From NCBI GenBank assembly GCA_963801985.1, contig CAWDGV010000011.1:62001-126000 (forward strand): DNA of 64,000 nucleotides. Direction: 5' to 3'. The stretch is from JABDQZ01 sp963801985 (GTDB lineage Bacteria > Pseudomonadota > Gammaproteobacteria > Chromatiales > Chromatiaceae). Numbering within the stretch: the first letter of the stretch is position 1; every line of letters begins with the position of its first letter. Below are positions 1 through 7,993 of this stretch, one piece after another. The notes under the pieces were generated by a model. It was not told the origin of the DNA. It ran no database searches and saw only the letters and a list, made by a program, of their open reading frames with translations. The translations under genes and the position numbers were made by a program.

Positions 1-1
1 A

Positions 2-247
2 TATTGCAGGCTCAAGGGTACTCCCAAAAAACTTCCCGGCTGGTTCCATGTGTACTGGCCAACTACCGCGATATCAACAATCGCCATTTGCTTTTTAGCG
101 ATTTGGTTAATCGGTCGTTCTTTTGTTATCTCAGATCAAAACAACCTTGAAGGCTGGAATCTCACTTTTTCTGAAGTTCGTGAGCTGTTTATTACCTACT
201 TCCTGCTGGTCTATGTATTGGAGTTTAAAAGATTCAAGTCATCCTGA
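2..247 (+). CDS. C-terminal end of an unidentified membrane protein (5' end outside window)
   Basis: An open frame runs from the window edge to a TGA at 245-247 without any stop, so this is the tail of a gene that starts upstream. The visible 81 residues carry a GWFHVYWPTTA segment followed by a hydrophobic stretch (ISTIAICFLAIWLIG), a short polar loop, a second hydrophobic stretch (LFITYFLLVYVL) and a basic tail (EFKRFKSS). That layout suggests two membrane helices with a short cytoplasmic end. A GTG at 50 could serve as a start, but coding continues before it. I do not recognise the family. Confidence 0.5.
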   Translation, partial: YCRLKGTPKKLPGWFHVYWPTTAISTIAICFLAIWLIGRSFVISDQNNLEGWNLTFSEVRELFITYFLLVYVLEFKRFKSS

Positions 248-249
248 CG

Positions 250-818
250 GGCATGTGATTATTTGGCAGGTGAAGTTGACCAAAGCCAAAACCACCCCGG
301 ATTATAGGGTTAACCTTGGATAATGGCCTTGCAGCGACTATTTTTAAAGAGTCTGGCACTTTAAAAATCAGGGGTTGCCGTTATGAACAGATTATCTTAT
401 TACAGCACGTATCTTTCCCGCTCGCTTGCTTACAACTTCAGTCATATCGGTATTTGCCGTATCCCGGGTACTACAACAGCCGCACAAAAAGAAAAGTCAA
501 ACTCCGAGCTTTTTGCCTCGCTGGATGATGATGCCGAACTCATGTTTGGTGGCGACGTCGAGGATTATTAAAAAACATTTCGCCCGGCCCTAAAGATTAA
601 CCGTAAAGTCAATGCTAATCATAATCTTTCAAACCAGGTACTGGTCGCTGGCCAGGCCAAACGCGCAACCAGTGCCCCACTCAAAACACTCGCTCTAGTA
701 TTCTCTGAAGGTAGCCACCAGTTCAAGATAGAAACTGCCCTTTGTCTTCTCTGATTGGAAGCAGTCAGGTAACATAAAATTCAACTTAATTTTTACACAA
801 CCACAAGGCAGACGACGC
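250..818. other. Poorly coding stretch with a possible small gene and decayed coding tail
   Basis: There is no convincing full-length gene in these 570 bases. A 62-residue frame (383-571) lies in it. The same reading frame continues after its TAA stop to a TGA at 752-754, and this later part reads with motifs such as SNQVLVAGQAKRATS and LKTLALVFSEGSHQFKI. The latter recalls the C-terminal tail of methyl-accepting chemotaxis proteins, but the match is from memory and weak. The stretch may be an eroded gene. No clear promoter or terminator hairpin was found. Confidence 0.3.
383..571 (+). CDS. Possible small protein, 62 aa, unknown
   Basis: The ATG at 383 is preceded by AGGGG at a spacing of about nine bases, which is an acceptable ribosome binding site. 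The product begins with a Tyr/Ser-rich part (MNRLSYYSTYLSRSLAYNF) and ends very acidic (DDDAELMFGGDVEDY). It has no signal peptide or recognised domain. Because the frame stays open after the stop and the region looks eroded, it could equally be a fragment of a lost gene. Low confidence. Confidence 0.3.
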   Translation: MNRLSYYSTYLSRSLAYNFSHIGICRIPGTTTAAQKEKSNSELFASLDDDAELMFGGDVEDY

Positions 819-1475
819 GTGGAAAAAGCATTCTGGCTGGAACGCTGGCAACAACAACAAATTGGTTTTCACCAGCCTGAAATTAACCATTACCTGCTCA
901 AGCACTGGCAAATGACCAAGGCGCATTTTCCGGACAGCCAGGTTTTTGTCCCTTTATGCGGCAAAAGCAGCGACATGCTCTGGCTTAAAGAACAAGGCCA
1001 TGAAGTACTCGGTATAGAGTTCAGCGAACTGGCAGTAAACGATTTCTTCACGGAAAACCAGTTAACTCCGACATCCCTTCCCCACGACCGCTTTTTACAT
1101 TTTGCCATCAAGGACCTGAGTCTGATGTGCGGCGACTTTTTCCAGTTGCGTGCTGATGACCTTGAAAACAGTCACCTGGTTTATGACCGCGCCTCGCTGG
1201 TAGCATTACCCGCCGAGCTGCGGTTGCGCTATGCCCGGCATATGACATCGATCCTTCCCAGGTCCGTCCGAATCCTGCTGGTAACCATGGAATATCCGCA
1301 AAACGAAATGGATGGCCCACCCTTCACGGTTCCTGAAGAAGAGGTCTACTCGCTCTATCAAGATGACTTTAGCATCGAAAAGCTCGAAACTTTTGATATC
1401 TACCAGGAAAACCCACGTTTTCAGGCTCGTGGTCTCAGTAGCCTGCTGGAAAAAGTATTTCTAATTTCACGTTGA
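819..1475 (+). CDS. tpm: Thiopurine S-methyltransferase
   Basis: This cytoplasmic S-adenosylmethionine-dependent methyltransferase (218 aa, the usual length for bacterial TPMT) methylates thiols and, in several bacteria, selenium or tellurium oxyanions. The N-terminus FWLERWQQQQIGFHQPEIN matches the family signature. The SAM-binding loop VPLCGKSSDM lies at about residues 44-53 and GIEFSE at about 65-70; VYDRASLVALP and VTMEYPQNEMDGPPF follow as in the family. The start is a GTG at 819. No upstream in-frame ATG competes. It stands alone, with the repeat-protein promoter downstream. Known for the family: detoxification. Inferred: the same role here. Confidence 0.93.
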   Translation: MEKAFWLERWQQQQIGFHQPEINHYLLKHWQMTKAHFPDSQVFVPLCGKSSDMLWLKEQGHEVLGIEFSELAVNDFFTENQLTPTSLPHDRFLHFAIKDLSLMCGDFFQLRADDLENSHLVYDRASLVALPAELRLRYARHMTSILPRSVRILLVTMEYPQNEMDGPPFTVPEEEVYSLYQDDFSIEKLETFDIYQENPRFQARGLSSLLEKVFLISR

Positions 1476-1573
1476 TAGTTGCGGCTTTTAGCAACTCCCA
1501 GACATATCACAAACCTAAAAATGAATTAAAATCTTATAATATTAGCTTTTTTTAATATTTATCCTGCTTATCC

Positions 1574-1602
1574 TTGTCATAAGCTGGGTTTAGTACTATT
1601 AT
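1574..1602 (+). promoter_or_regulatory. Sigma-70-like promoter of the repeat-protein gene
   Basis: TTGTCA (1574-1579) and TATTAT (1597-1602) are separated by 17 bases, close to the sigma-70 consensus. The implied start of transcription near 1609 leaves a leader of about 40 bases before the AAGGAG at 1637-1642 and the TTG start at 1649. The surrounding DNA is AT-rich, with an AATATTA/TAATATT inverted repeat just upstream (1538-1559). Confidence 0.5.
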
Positions 1603-1648
1603 TTTCACAATTTCGATTTTCAAGAATTACATCTTTAAGGAGTTTACA

Positions 1649-2494
1649 TTGAATAAAATGATTACAAGCAAGCTGGCTACATTAGCTTCAGCTATCGCGC
1701 TGTTGGGCGGTTTATCGTTCAGCGCTCAGGCGCAGCAGCCGGGTGGTACTGCCCCCTATCCTTCACAAGTAGCACCTGCACAGTCCGCTCCTGCGATGCC
1801 AGCACAGCGTCCTGCCTACGGCTATCCTTACCGCGGCGCTGCTCGCGCTCCTTACCAGGGTAATACTCCAGCTCCTTACCGCGGCAACGCTCCTGCTCCT
1901 TATTATGGAAACCGTTCAAACAAAACGCCCTGGAGTGGAAACAATATGCCATGGAGTGGTAACCGTTCCGGCAATATGCCTTGGGGTGGAAACAACATGC
2001 CCTGGAGTGGTAACCGTTCCGGCAACATGCCCTGGGGTGGTAACCGTTCTGGCAGCATGCCCTGGGGCGGTAACCGTTCTGGCAACATGCCTTGGGGTGG
2101 TAACCGTTCTGGCAGCATGCCCTGGGGTGGTAACAGCACGCCATGGGGTGGCAATCGCAACCGTAAAGGTTTTGGACGCGGTATGCCTTTCGAAAGCAAC
2201 TTTACTCCCTGGAGCGAAAGATTCTGGGACGACCTGGGTGATGGCGGCAGAAACCCCTTCAAAGACATGGATGAGTGGGTCGATCCAAGTGATCCAAGAG
2301 AAGGCCTTGGAGATATGTGGGACGACCTGCTGAATGCACCAAGCGATATGGGCAGAATGCCTGGCGGCTGGACTGCACCAAGTGTCAGCGTTCCAAATCC
2401 TGTCGATGTTCAGGAAGAATTCGAGGATGCCGCTAAAGACATGCCGGATGAAATGAGAACCCAGATGGATAACATCAATATCCAGACCTGGTAA
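1649..2494 (+). CDS. Secreted Trp/Asn/Gly-rich tandem-repeat protein (sulfur-globule-protein-like?)
   Basis: This 281-aa protein has a typical Sec signal peptide (residues 1-28, ending SAQA). A Pro/Tyr-rich segment with APY-x-GN units spans about 65-88. Tandem copies of GNRSG[N/S]MPWG then cover roughly residues 91-168, ending in PWGGNRNRKGFGRGMPF. An acidic, Trp-rich tail follows (FWDDLGDGG, MWDDLLNAPSDM). The TTG at 1649 is favoured over the ATG at 1658 because AAGGAG sits six bases before it. I do not assign a family. The signal peptide, aromatic/Gly/Asn repeats and acidic PF/DMW tail recall the sulfur-globule envelope proteins of sulfur-oxidising gammaproteobacteria, which is inference from composition only. 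A surface or matrix structural protein is the alternative. It has its own promoter and terminator. Confidence 0.7.
   Translation: MNKMITSKLATLASAIALLGGLSFSAQAQQPGGTAPYPSQVAPAQSAPAMPAQRPAYGYPYRGAARAPYQGNTPAPYRGNAPAPYYGNRSNKTPWSGNNMPWSGNRSGNMPWGGNNMPWSGNRSGNMPWGGNRSGSMPWGGNRSGNMPWGGNRSGSMPWGGNSTPWGGNRNRKGFGRGMPFESNFTPWSERFWDDLGDGGRNPFKDMDEWVDPSDPREGLGDMWDDLLNAPSDMGRMPGGWTAPSVSVPNPVDVQEEFEDAAKDMPDEMRTQMDNINIQTW
1919..2152 (+). repeat. Coding tandem repeat, 30-bp unit
   Basis: The DNA encodes repeated NRSGNMPWGG-type units. The best-conserved part (about 2009-2128) holds four 30-base copies of GGTAACCGTTCTGGCAACAT-like sequence, alternating N and S at one codon. Copies differ mainly at third positions (TGG GGT versus TGG GGC, TCC versus TCT), so the protein unit is kept while the DNA drifts. 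Unit number may vary between strains by slippage or recombination. Confidence 0.8.
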
Positions 2495-2514
2495 TTTACA
2501 AGCAACCTGGTTGG

Positions 2515-2552
2515 AAAGGAGATAGCGCAGGATCGTGCTATCTCCTTTTTTT
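2515..2552. terminator. Intrinsic terminator between convergent genes
   Basis: AAAGGAGATAGC and GCTATCTCCTTT form a 12-bp stem with a ten-base loop, followed by a run of T. It ends the repeat-protein gene on the plus strand. The A-rich 5' flank lets it also work for the glycosyltransferase gene arriving on the minus strand. Confidence 0.85.
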
Positions 2553-2557
2553 ATGCC

Positions 2558-3784
2558 TTAAACCCGGTTCTTGTTCTTGCATTCAATCCAGCGCGCCATG
2601 TATTCGCTACTGCGCATAGACTGGTGCTGCAACATCCTGCCAATAAAATTACTTTTACGGTGTTTATCCAGAGAGCCCAACAAGGCCTCCAGCTGCCTGA
2701 AAAAATCCAGCCGGTGCTGAGCCCTGGAAAAGCGCGCCTGTAAAAGATCAAAGCCCTGCTGCTGGGCCTGCCTCCACCTGCTTTCATTTTGATACAGTTC
2801 AACAGCTGAATCAGCAAAAGCCTGATCTTTATCTGCGATAAACCCCGGCCACTTAAGGTCAGCGCAGATCCCTTCTGCACCGATTGTGGTGGTGACACTG
2901 GGCAGACCGTGCTCCATCGACTCCAGCAACTTCCCTTTTAAACCGGCTCCATACTTTAAAGGCGCCAGGCTGACTCGCATACCATTTAGCATCTCACCCA
3001 GCTGATCGACTTTACCGGCAACATGAAATCCCTCAGCAGGCTTATGCATTTGTGACACTTCTTTTGTCAGGTAGGAACCCACGATATACAGACTGGCCCG
3101 GGGTAGCTGTAACCGAATCAATGGCCAGATGATCTTTTTTAAATGACGAACCGCTTCCAGGTTAGGCGCATGACGCATGGTGCCAACAAATACAAAATCC
3201 TTACGTTGCTCAAATGCTTTTGCTGCTGTTACCGGCTGGTTATAAAGAAACGGCAGGTAATGCAGGAGATTTTGCCCAATACCAAAGCGGCTCGAAAGCA
3301 AGTCCTGTTCAGCTTCTGAAATAATCAGGCTGAGATCACAGCGGTAGATACTGGCAATTTCCCGCAGACTGGTTTCAGTATCCAGGTCATCTGCCGAAAT
3401 CGTCGATTGCCGTTTAAAAGCTGCCTGTCTTGCCAGGCGCAAAAAATGCAGGTCTTCAGTATCCAGGACACGCATCGTGTCCGGACAAACCTGGGCAACC
3501 CGCCAGCCAAATTGCTCCTCCATCATGAAACGATCAAAAATTACAACGTCAGGATTTAACTGCTTGAGCCAGGAGTCAAAACTTTCGTTATTCAGCTCTA
3601 TCGTCGCTTCCTGCACGCCCAGTTCAGTCAGCTTATGTTGATGCGTGCTTTCAGCTGCCGGTGATGCGAAAGTAACAGCCCAGTTTTCTTCGATGAAAAG
3701 CTGGATGATTTCCAGCATATGTCGACCGGCTGCAGACGATCCCGGTTCCGGCCAGACATAACCAATAATCAGCAGTTTTTTCAT
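2558..3784 (-). CDS. Glycosyltransferase family 4-like (GT-B fold)
   Basis: This 408-aa protein has the two Rossmann-like halves of GT-B glycosyltransferases. The N-terminal acceptor half begins KKLLIIGYVWPEPGSSAAGRH. The C-terminal nucleotide-sugar half starts near residue 197 (FVFVGTMRHAPN) and carries GAGLKGKLLESMEHGLPSV at about 279-297, where the E-x7-E-type donor-binding motif of GT4 enzymes is expected. There is no signal peptide, so it is a cytoplasmic or membrane-associated enzyme. The donor and acceptor cannot be told from sequence, and no other polysaccharide genes lie nearby. It starts ten bases after the DUF2835 gene and is probably co-transcribed with it. Confidence 0.82.
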   Translation of the reverse strand: MKKLLIIGYVWPEPGSSAAGRHMLEIIQLFIEENWAVTFASPAAESTHQHKLTELGVQEATIELNNESFDSWLKQLNPDVVIFDRFMMEEQFGWRVAQVCPDTMRVLDTEDLHFLRLARQAAFKRQSTISADDLDTETSLREIASIYRCDLSLIISEAEQDLLSSRFGIGQNLLHYLPFLYNQPVTAAKAFEQRKDFVFVGTMRHAPNLEAVRHLKKIIWPLIRLQLPRASLYIVGSYLTKEVSQMHKPAEGFHVAGKVDQLGEMLNGMRVSLAPLKYGAGLKGKLLESMEHGLPSVTTTIGAEGICADLKWPGFIADKDQAFADSAVELYQNESRWRQAQQQGFDLLQARFSRAQHRLDFFRQLEALLGSLDKHRKSNFIGRMLQHQSMRSSEYMARWIECKNKNRV

Positions 3785-3794
3785 CCATCAAGTC

Positions 3795-4028
3795 CTAGCC
3801 ATCAAGACAGGTGAGACTGACAAATTTATTGTTCTGATCATAGGTCATCTCAAAGTAGCCATGGATACCATTGTGCTTAACATAGGGTTGCAGTCGATTC
3901 GCAGGAAAAACCACTGTCTGGCCGTTGTCGGCTCGCAGACGCACATTTTCTGCAGCGCCCTGGTAAAATCGAAGGTATTCTTCATACTCGATATGCAAGT
4001 GAAAACGTAATTTTCCAGTTTTAGCCAA
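3795..4028 (-). CDS. DUF2835 family protein
   Basis: This 77-aa protein matches my memory of the DUF2835 family of gammaproteobacteria. It has an N-terminal beta-rich part with EYLRFYQGAAENVRLRA, then FPANRLQPYVKHNGIHGYF and a terminal NNKFVSLTCL. The family has no known function. The length is typical and no signal peptide or cysteine motif is present. It lies directly upstream of the glycosyltransferase gene on the same strand and is divergent from the cupin gene, whose start is only about 20 bases away. Confidence 0.8.
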   Translation of the reverse strand: MAKTGKLRFHLHIEYEEYLRFYQGAAENVRLRADNGQTVVFPANRLQPYVKHNGIHGYFEMTYDQNNKFVSLTCLDG

Positions 4029-4048
4029 TTCCAGCTCCTGCCCTGCTC

Positions 4049-4423
4049 ATGAAACCTGTGACAATGAAAATCAAAAATAATCAAAACACGGAAGAATATT
4101 TCTTTGAAGAAGGATGTTACATCACTGAATTATGGAACGAAAACAGTGATACAGCAGTTTCGATTGCCAGGGCCAGGCTAAGACCGGGAGAGACCACGAA
4201 AAAACATGTCTTGAACGCAACAACTGAACGTTACCTTATCCTTGAAGGTGAAGGCAGGGTTTTCATTGGTACAGAAGACGGACAAGCCGTTAAAAAAAAT
4301 GATGTTGTGATCATTCCTGCGGCAACGTCACAATACATCCATAATACAGGCAAAGATGACCTGGTATTCCTGGCTATCTGCACACCTCGTTTTTTACAGG
4401 AAAATTACCAGAATATGGAATAA
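4049..4423 (+). CDS. Single-domain cupin protein
   Basis: This 124-aa protein is one cupin barrel. The first cupin motif region reads ARLRPGETTKKHVLNATTERYLILEGEG, and the second is around VVIPAATSQYIHNTGKDDLVFLAI. One metal-binding histidine position of the usual HxH pair is seen only as K-H, so metal binding is uncertain. The ATG at 4049 is taken; an ATG at 4064 is possible and neither has a strong ribosome binding site. Cupins of this size are often small isomerases, dioxygenases or sensory proteins, and the substrate here is unknown. Confidence 0.75.
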   Translation: MKPVTMKIKNNQNTEEYFFEEGCYITELWNENSDTAVSIARARLRPGETTKKHVLNATTERYLILEGEGRVFIGTEDGQAVKKNDVVIIPAATSQYIHNTGKDDLVFLAICTPRFLQENYQNME

Positions 4424-4428
4424 AAAAT

Positions 4429-5301
4429 TTAAAACACCAGGGATGCGTCAGGATTGATGACGCTTAGTACCTCAAAGCAATAAAGATTCACCTCAGTCAT
4501 GATTTCTTCGAGATCTTCAGGTTTTACATGGGCATCTTCAAGCAAACCTGTTGCCTGTTGCAAAGCCCTGAATTCCTCATTGGTGGTTTTCTGATCGGGA
4601 TCAGTACAATCCGCCAGGCGTGCAGCCAGTTGCAGGATGCGCGCATCATTGGCTATGTCTGCGGTGGGCTCATCACTAAACATTGCCTGTATTGGATGCC
4701 ACAGGCTTTCGGCAAGTCCCCAGTTCTCCAGCAAAGCTGCTGATACTTCGGAAATGGTATAACCCAACACATCACGTTCTATTTCGTAGAGTTTTTTGCT
4801 GGAAGTCTGTACTTCAGCCAGGATACGGTTGGCTGAATCCACATCCCTGTTAAACAGGACAATCCTGCCAACATCATGTAACAAGCCCATCAGAAACATT
4901 TTCTCGGCTTTACGGCGATCACCTGATATCTGCTTGGCTGCAAGACCAACATAAACACTGCGGAACCAGAAATCATCCATATCGATAATGTCTGGTGCAA
5001 TCCTGTTAAAAACAGCAACCGCCGAGGCAGACATAATCAGTGAGCGCAACTCATTAACACCGGTCACCATGATCGCCCGTGAAATGGTTTCGATCTTTGA
5101 CGGGAAACTGTAAAAAGCGCTGTTGACCAGTTTCAGTAACTGGGCTGATAACGCGGGATCCAAAGCGATGACTTCAGCGATGTCGTCTATGTCCGCTGCT
5201 TCGGAATCGATCAGCTCATTTGCCCTGATCACGACATCCGGTAAGGAAAGCAGCTCATCAACGCTATTAATCAACTCTGGAATACGCATAACTTCTGACA
5301 T
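4429..5301 (-). CDS. HDOD domain protein
   Basis: This 290-aa protein is built almost wholly of an HDOD domain, a catalytically dead relative of HD phosphohydrolases used in signalling. Characteristic parts are LPDVVIRANELIDSEAADIDDIAEVIALDPALS, LLKLVNSAFYSFPSKIETISRAI, VNELRSLIMSASAV and FLMGLLHDVGRIVLF. The ATG at 5301 has GGGGA about six bases before it. A GTG at 5373 would lengthen the protein by 24 residues but would leave only 49 bases to the divergent AsmA-like gene, so the shorter form is preferred. Role: probably cyclic-dinucleotide or stress signalling, by analogy. Confidence 0.8.
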   Translation of the reverse strand: MSEVMRIPELINSVDELLSLPDVVIRANELIDSEAADIDDIAEVIALDPALSAQLLKLVNSAFYSFPSKIETISRAIMVTGVNELRSLIMSASAVAVFNRIAPDIIDMDDFWFRSVYVGLAAKQISGDRRKAEKMFLMGLLHDVGRIVLFNRDVDSANRILAEVQTSSKKLYEIERDVLGYTISEVSAALLENWGLAESLWHPIQAMFSDEPTADIANDARILQLAARLADCTDPDQKTTNEEFRALQQATGLLEDAHVKPEDLEEIMTEVNLYCFEVLSVINPDASLVF

Positions 5302-5422
5302 GATTTTCCCCAAATCCTCCAACTGATAGCCTCTTAAACGGCGGGCTTTCATGAAGTGTAGAATTTTAAGCACAGATACGCCATCCTATATATAGAATAA
5401 ATTCCTTTATCCGGAGAACGCC

Positions 5423-6112
5423 ATGGGAAAACTCCTCAAGATTCTCGCAGCCCTTGTCATACTGCTTGTTGTAATTGCAGTCGCTTTACCTTTTATCATT
5501 GACCCCAATGACTATCGCGATGAAATAGTGTCTGCTGTTGAAGAAAATACCGGCCGGACCCTGAAAATCGATGGCGATATGAGTCTGACAGTTTTTCCCT
5601 GGGTCGGCATTGATCTCGGCAGGCTCAGCCTGGGTAATGCCAAAGGCTTTGGAGACAAACCTTTTGCCGCCATTGAAGAAGCATCGGTGCGCATTAAACT
5701 GCTCCCCCTTCTTGGCAGGCAAATTGTTGCTGATACGATCACGCTGGATGGTTTAAAACTTAACCTGGCAAAAAACAAGCAAGGTGTCACCAACTGGGAT
5801 GACCTGGCAAAGCCGGCTGTAACGGATAAAAAAGAACAGCCTGGAGAAAAGCCTGAAGAGCAGCAGCAAGCCAAAGGCGCAGGACTGCAAGGTCTGGCAA
5901 TCGGTGGCGTTAATATTAACAACGCCACCATCAACTGGCAGGATGACAGCACCGGCCAGTCCTACCAGGTCAATAACTTCCGCCTGAACAGTGGCGCCAT
6001 TACACCAGGATCACCGGTTGACTTATCACTTGGCCTGGAGCTGGCAAGCAGCCAGCCTCAAATGACAGCTGCCTTGACCCTGGATGGTACCGTTGCAGTC
6101 GATGACGAGTAA
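5423..6112 (+). CDS. AsmA-like protein, N-terminal fragment (229 aa)
   Basis: This is the first readable piece of the broken AsmA-like gene. It holds the ATG preceded by CCGGAGAACGCC, the transmembrane anchor (about residues 5-26) and the conserved AsmA N-terminal domain, ending VAVDDE at the first frameshift. If translated alone it would be an anchored N-terminal domain without the periplasmic body. Confidence 0.6.
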   Translation: MGKLLKILAALVILLVVIAVALPFIIDPNDYRDEIVSAVEENTGRTLKIDGDMSLTVFPWVGIDLGRLSLGNAKGFGDKPFAAIEEASVRIKLLPLLGRQIVADTITLDGLKLNLAKNKQGVTNWDDLAKPAVTDKKEQPGEKPEEQQQAKGAGLQGLAIGGVNINNATINWQDDSTGQSYQVNNFRLNSGAITPGSPVDLSLGLELASSQPQMTAALTLDGTVAVDDE

Positions 6113-6350
6113 AAAACCTGACCGTGGCACCTTTAAAAATAACTGTGGATGCCAAGGGCGAAGCTTTCTCGGCTGGAACTTTAAAAGCTGAATTATCTAC
6201 CGATCTTGCCGTGAACCTGGAAGCAATGGCACTGTCACTGAAAAACCTGTCGCTCACTTCAGGTGATCTTAACCTGACAGGCCAGGTCGCTCTCAACAAC
6301 CTGGCTGCACAACCCACTATTGATGGCGACCTCAACTGGCCAAGCTGAAT

Positions 6351-7541
6351 TTGCGCAACTGGCTTGAGAGCCAGGGAATCAAACTGCCTGAAATGGCTAA
6401 TAAAGAAGCCCTGTCAAACTTTGAAGCTGCGGTCACGATGAAAAGCAGTGGCGAAAGAACGGATATTACTGCACTCAATATTGGACTCGATCAAACAACC
6501 ATTAAAGGTAATGCCAAACTTGCCGGCAGCCATATCGGATTCGACCTGCAGGTTGACCAGATCAACGTCGATAACTATTTGCCACTTGCTGAAGAAAAAT
6601 CAGCTGCAGCTGCAGCTGCGCCGGCAAAGACCGAGACGACAGGCAAAGCCACTACCACCGAAGAAGCTCAATTATTCCCGGTCGAGATGCTGAGGACACT
6701 GGACGTGGATGGTAAGGTAAGCATTGGCAAGCTGATCGCCAGCGAGCTGACATCCGAGCAGGTAAAAGCCAATATCGTTGCCAGGAATGGTGATATCAAG
6801 GTGAACACGCAGATTGGCCGATTCTACGAAGGTGCATTTGATGCCAAGACTAGTCTGAACGTCGCCAGTAAAACACCAAAACTGTCTGTTAATACCAATC
6901 TGCAAAACCTGCAGGCCGGTCCACTGATGAAAGACCTGACCGGTCAGGACAAGCTGACTGGCACCGGCCGCTTCAAAATGGCTATCAACTCCAGCGGCAA
7001 CACCGTCACTGCCATCAAGAAGGCACTCAATGGCACAGCGGACTTCCGTTTTGATAACGGTGCTGTAAAAGGCGTGAATCTGGCCAAGCTGCTTCGGGAA
7101 ACCAAGGCGCGCTTTGAAGGCAAAACACTGCCTAAAACCAATGAGCCTGAACAGACCGACTTTTCCGAACTCAGTGGTTCAGCCAAGATCAGCAACGGCG
7201 TTATCAACAACCAGGACCTGCTGGCCAAGTCACCATTTCTGCGTATCGGTGGTGCCGGTACGGTCGACCTGGTCAAGGAAACTCTGGATTACACGGTTGA
7301 AGCAAGAGTCGTCTCGACAGACAAAGGCCAGGGTGGCGAAGAACTGAAAGACCTTGAAGGCCTTAATATCCCGGTCAAGCTGACCGGCTCATACCTTGCA
7401 CCGAAATACAGTGTTGACTGGGGCAAAGTTCTGTTGAGCTCACAGAAAGCCAAGGTTGATGAAAAAGTTGAAGAAAAGAAACAGGAACTGCAGGAAAAAC
7501 TGCAGGAAAAACTGGGAGATAAGCTGAAAGGCTTTTTCTAA
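6351..7541 (+). CDS. AsmA-like protein, C-terminal fragment (about 396 aa)
   Basis: This is the last readable piece of the broken AsmA-like gene, in a third frame. A TTG at 6351 opens it only by chance, since the homologous protein continues from upstream (NLRNWLESQGIKLPEM). It holds the AsmA_2 domain and ends in a coiled, charged tail (QELQEKLQEKLGDKLKGFF) with two near-identical QEKL units. A middle piece in yet another frame spans 6113-6348. Confidence 0.6.
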   Translation: MRNWLESQGIKLPEMANKEALSNFEAAVTMKSSGERTDITALNIGLDQTTIKGNAKLAGSHIGFDLQVDQINVDNYLPLAEEKSAAAAAAPAKTETTGKATTTEEAQLFPVEMLRTLDVDGKVSIGKLIASELTSEQVKANIVARNGDIKVNTQIGRFYEGAFDAKTSLNVASKTPKLSVNTNLQNLQAGPLMKDLTGQDKLTGTGRFKMAINSSGNTVTAIKKALNGTADFRFDNGAVKGVNLAKLLRETKARFEGKTLPKTNEPEQTDFSELSGSAKISNGVINNQDLLAKSPFLRIGGAGTVDLVKETLDYTVEARVVSTDKGQGGEELKDLEGLNIPVKLTGSYLAPKYSVDWGKVLLSSQKAKVDEKVEEKKQELQEKLQEKLGDKLKGFF

Positions 7542-7588
7542 TAACTGCCAGCTGCATGGCTGGCAGCTATTCAGTTCATAAAATTTTT

Positions 7589-7993
7589 ATGCGCGACTTA
7601 ATCTCATTAAAAACACGACATCGCGAAGAACTTGTTGATATCACTGACCAGGTATCAGATGTTGTCGCACGCAGCGGAATAACAAATGGACTGGTTTCAC
7701 TTTACGCCCAGGGTGCTACAGCAGCATTAATGATCCAGGAAAACTGGGATGAGAGCGTCCAGACAGACGTCATCAACCTGTTGCGTAAAATGATACCTCA
7801 AGGTGTCTGGTTACATGATCAACAGGATGGCAACGGAGATTCCCATCTCAAGTCAGGACTGGTTGGCCCTTCTGAAACAATTCCATTAATTAATGGCCAG
7901 CTTGGTCTTTCCCGTTGGCAGAATATTTTCTTTTGTGAGTTTGATGGCCCCAGAAATGACCGTCATGTTGTCTGCACAGTGATTAAAGACTAG
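7589..7993 (+). CDS. YjbQ family protein (UPF0047; secondary thiamine-phosphate synthase type)
   Basis: This 134-aa single-domain cytoplasmic protein begins MRDLISLKTRHREELVDIT and contains GATAALMIQENWDESVQTD, GDSHLKSGLVGPSETIPL and GLSRWQNIFFCEFDGPR, all family signatures. Members form trimers, and some show weak thiamine-phosphate synthase activity in complementation; the true role is unsettled. The ATG at 7589 is chosen because the 11 residues in front of it are not part of the family. The HTS/HTT seen in E. coli-type members is replaced by QGAT, as in the other large clade. Its end overlaps the convergent Mut7-C gene by 11 bases. Confidence 0.88.
   Translation: MRDLISLKTRHREELVDITDQVSDVVARSGITNGLVSLYAQGATAALMIQENWDESVQTDVINLLRKMIPQGVWLHDQQDGNGDSHLKSGLVGPSETIPLINGQLGLSRWQNIFFCEFDGPRNDRHVVCTVIKD

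Larger units (their letters stand above)
5423..7541 (+). pseudogene. AsmA family protein gene, broken by two single-base frameshifts
   Basis: Three consecutive frames together encode one AsmA-like protein of about 705 residues. It has an N-terminal membrane anchor (LLKILAALVILLVVIAVALPF), the AsmA opening IDPNDYRDEIVSAVEENTGR, an Ala/Lys-rich linker and a C-terminal AsmA_2 region with LTGTGRFKMAINSSGN and SGSAKISNGVI. The frame is lost at about 6110, where restoring one T (GAG TTA AAA AAC CTG) rejoins the parts. It is lost again at about 6345, where restoring one C (AGC CTG AAT TTG CGC) does so. AsmA-family proteins are inner-membrane-anchored and span or line the periplasm, influencing outer-membrane lipid transport. 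The rest of the gene shows intact codon structure, so decay is very recent or these are base errors. Confidence 0.8.

Noticed and set aside
1919..2152. Regular repeats suggesting a CRISPR array
   Set aside because: The units abut without spacers and keep one reading frame, so they are coding tandem repeats.
1719..2333. Long alternative frames on both strands across the repeat protein, rich in Cys/Pro or Val/Cys
   Set aside because: They arise because the 30-base coding repeat leaves all frames open. They have no ribosome binding sites or sensible protein features, and the forward frame with the signal peptide explains the region.
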